64,000 nucleotides of DNA from Mucilaginibacter_A sp050954285 (lineage in GTDB: Bacteria; Bacteroidota; Bacteroidia; Sphingobacteriales; Sphingobacteriaceae), in the NCBI GenBank assembly GCA_050954285.1, contig JBPBPL010000018.1:62001-126000 (forward strand), written 5' to 3'. Below, one piece after another: positions 63,148 through 64,000 of the stretch. A program made the position numbers and the translations under genes. Position 1 is the first letter of the stretch. Each line of letters opens with the position of its first letter. Below the pieces are notes generated by a model. That model saw nothing but the letters and a program-made list of their open reading frames with translations. It made no database searches and was not told the origin of the DNA.

Positions 63148-64000
63148 ATGGAGATTTTCAAGTGTAAACATTGCGGTAATATTCTTTATTTTGAAAATAC
63201 CAGTTGCGTAAAATGCGGTTATCCTTTGGGTTTTGAAACAGAGCAACTACAACTTTTCCCGGTGGTAGATTGGCAAAACGGAACTTATACGCTTTATAAT
63301 AAGCCTACAAAAATTTACCGTTACTGCATCAACCATCAATACAATGTTTGCAACTGGCTGGTAGAGGAGGGCAGCAAAACGCCATACTGCAAAGCTTGTG
63401 ATCTGAACAGCACCATACCAAATTTGAGTCAACCAGACGCTATTGGGCACTGGCACACTATCGAAAATGCCAAGCACCGCTTAATTTACAGTTTGCTGAA
63501 GATGAAACTACCATTGATGAGCAAAAAAGAAGACCGTGAAAAAGGGCTGACTTTTGATTTTTTGGCTGATTTGCAAGGAAAACCACGTGTGCTCACCGGT
63601 CATGATAATGGTTTGATTACGTTAAACATTATTGAAGCAGATGATGTGGAACGCGAAAAATTCCGCAAAGCAATGAAGGAGCCTTACCGGGCTTTAATCG
63701 GCCATTTCCGGCATGAAGTAGGGCATTATTACTGGGACAGACTGATTGATAACTCTAAATATCTGGATGAATGCCGGGTTTTATTTGGAGATGACCGGTT
63801 GGATTATGCAGAAGCCCTGCAAAAGCATTATAGCCAAGGCGCGCCGGCATATTGGAATCTGCATTTCATCAGTTCGTACGCCAGCTCCCATCCTTGGGAA
63901 GATTGGGCCGAAACTTGGGCACATTACCTGCATATTATGGATACGCTGCAAACGGGTTATTCTTTTGGCCTGGCTTTGCATCCGCAGATTGCAGAACCTG
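63148..64000 (+). CDS. Zinc-ribbon plus metallopeptidase-like protein, 3' end outside window
   Basis: Reads MEIFKCKHCGNILYFENTSC and CVKCGYPLGFE, a zinc ribbon of four Cys, then CNWLVEEGSKTPYCKACDLN, a second Cys pair. After ARINPKHR-like helical residues the body holds TFDFLADLQGKPRVLTGHDNGLITLNI and FRHEVGHYYWDRL, an H-E-x-x-H zinc-protease motif. It ends in the window within QKHYSQGAPAYWNLHFISSYASSHPWEDWAETWAHYLHIMDTL, whose later Glu/His could complete the metal site. This matches the zinc-ribbon putative metallopeptidase family of unknown substrate. Start ATG 63148; the frame stays open to base 64000. Confidence 0.88.
   Translation, partial: MEIFKCKHCGNILYFENTSCVKCGYPLGFETEQLQLFPVVDWQNGTYTLYNKPTKIYRYCINHQYNVCNWLVEEGSKTPYCKACDLNSTIPNLSQPDAIGHWHTIENAKHRLIYSLLKMKLPLMSKKEDREKGLTFDFLADLQGKPRVLTGHDNGLITLNIIEADDVEREKFRKAMKEPYRALIGHFRHEVGHYYWDRLIDNSKYLDECRVLFGDDRLDYAEALQKHYSQGAPAYWNLHFISSYASSHPWEDWAETWAHYLHIMDTLQTGYSFGLALHPQIAEP

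Noticed and set aside
1..64000. tRNA or rRNA genes
   Set aside because: No cloverleaf with the GGTTCRA-type T-arm, and no conserved rRNA stretch, was recognised by eye; a tRNA scan would settle it.

Overview
The window is from a Bacteroidota chromosome, most likely the family Sphingobacteriaceae (Pedobacter/Mucilaginibacter type). The evidence is SusC/SusD proteins, a T9SS 'gliding motility' C-terminal domain, TonB receptors with carboxypeptidase-like N-terminal domains, a DUF5606 protein and a putative-porin family protein. These are mixed with ordinary housekeeping genes. No rRNA, tRNA, CRISPR array, prophage or intact insertion sequence was seen.

Layout. 1-11 kb: 3' part of leuS, an outer-membrane beta-barrel receptor, an oligopeptide-type binding lipoprotein, a BtuF-like protein, a PPK2 kinase, an old-yellow-enzyme reductase, a DUF4174 protein, an aquaporin and a metallo-beta-lactamase-fold hydrolase. 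11-20 kb: a T9SS-sorted surface protein, a SusC/SusD/DUF1735 uptake operon and a Kir-type potassium channel. 20-25 kb: a trpDFBA operon without trpE, trpG or trpC, two small unknown proteins and a tailless SSB. 25-32 kb: gltBD. 31.7-35.5 kb: a beta-glucan-type glycosidase cluster (GH5, GH30, GH16). 35.7-40 kb: an MFS transporter and an unrecognised pair of envelope genes with repeated histidine motifs. 40-48 kb: an MpaB/DUF2236 protein, pruA, an AT-rich orphan gene with a toxin remnant, a membrane MutS-like ATPase, rlmH, a CDF metal exporter, a DUF5606 protein and a cyclophilin. 48-64 kb: an 'asparagine synthetase B'-labelled secreted protein, a putative porin, purine nucleoside phosphorylase, lpxK, a YoaK family protein, carbonic anhydrase, kdsA-kdsD, a nucleotide-sugar dehydrogenase, an epimerase, a lipocalin-like lipoprotein, a TonB receptor and a zinc-ribbon metallopeptidase cut by the window end.

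The strongest unexplained signal is a dispersed 12-base word, TAAAA(GA or AC)AG(C/T)AT, usually preceded by GA. I count about 51 exact copies by eye, roughly equal on the two strands (25 and 26), where chance predicts well under one. About 60% lie in the small intergenic fraction and the rest sit inside unrelated genes. Several are paired head to head as perfect hairpins between genes, two of them sharing a GCCG loop and two lying between convergent genes like terminators. This layout resembles the DNA uptake sequences of Neisseriaceae and Pasteurellaceae, but I know of none in Bacteroidota. The word is nearly absent from 10.6-20.0 kb, which covers the surface-protein and SusCD genes and suggests that stretch has a different history.

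A second candidate novelty is the 37.1-39.9 kb gene pair. One is a multi-span membrane protein with a duplicated D-x-x-W-H...G-x-D...P-P-H motif. The other is an exported, membrane-anchored protein with two HLHP motifs and a predicted mature N-terminal histidine. A metal-related (perhaps copper) role is an inference only.
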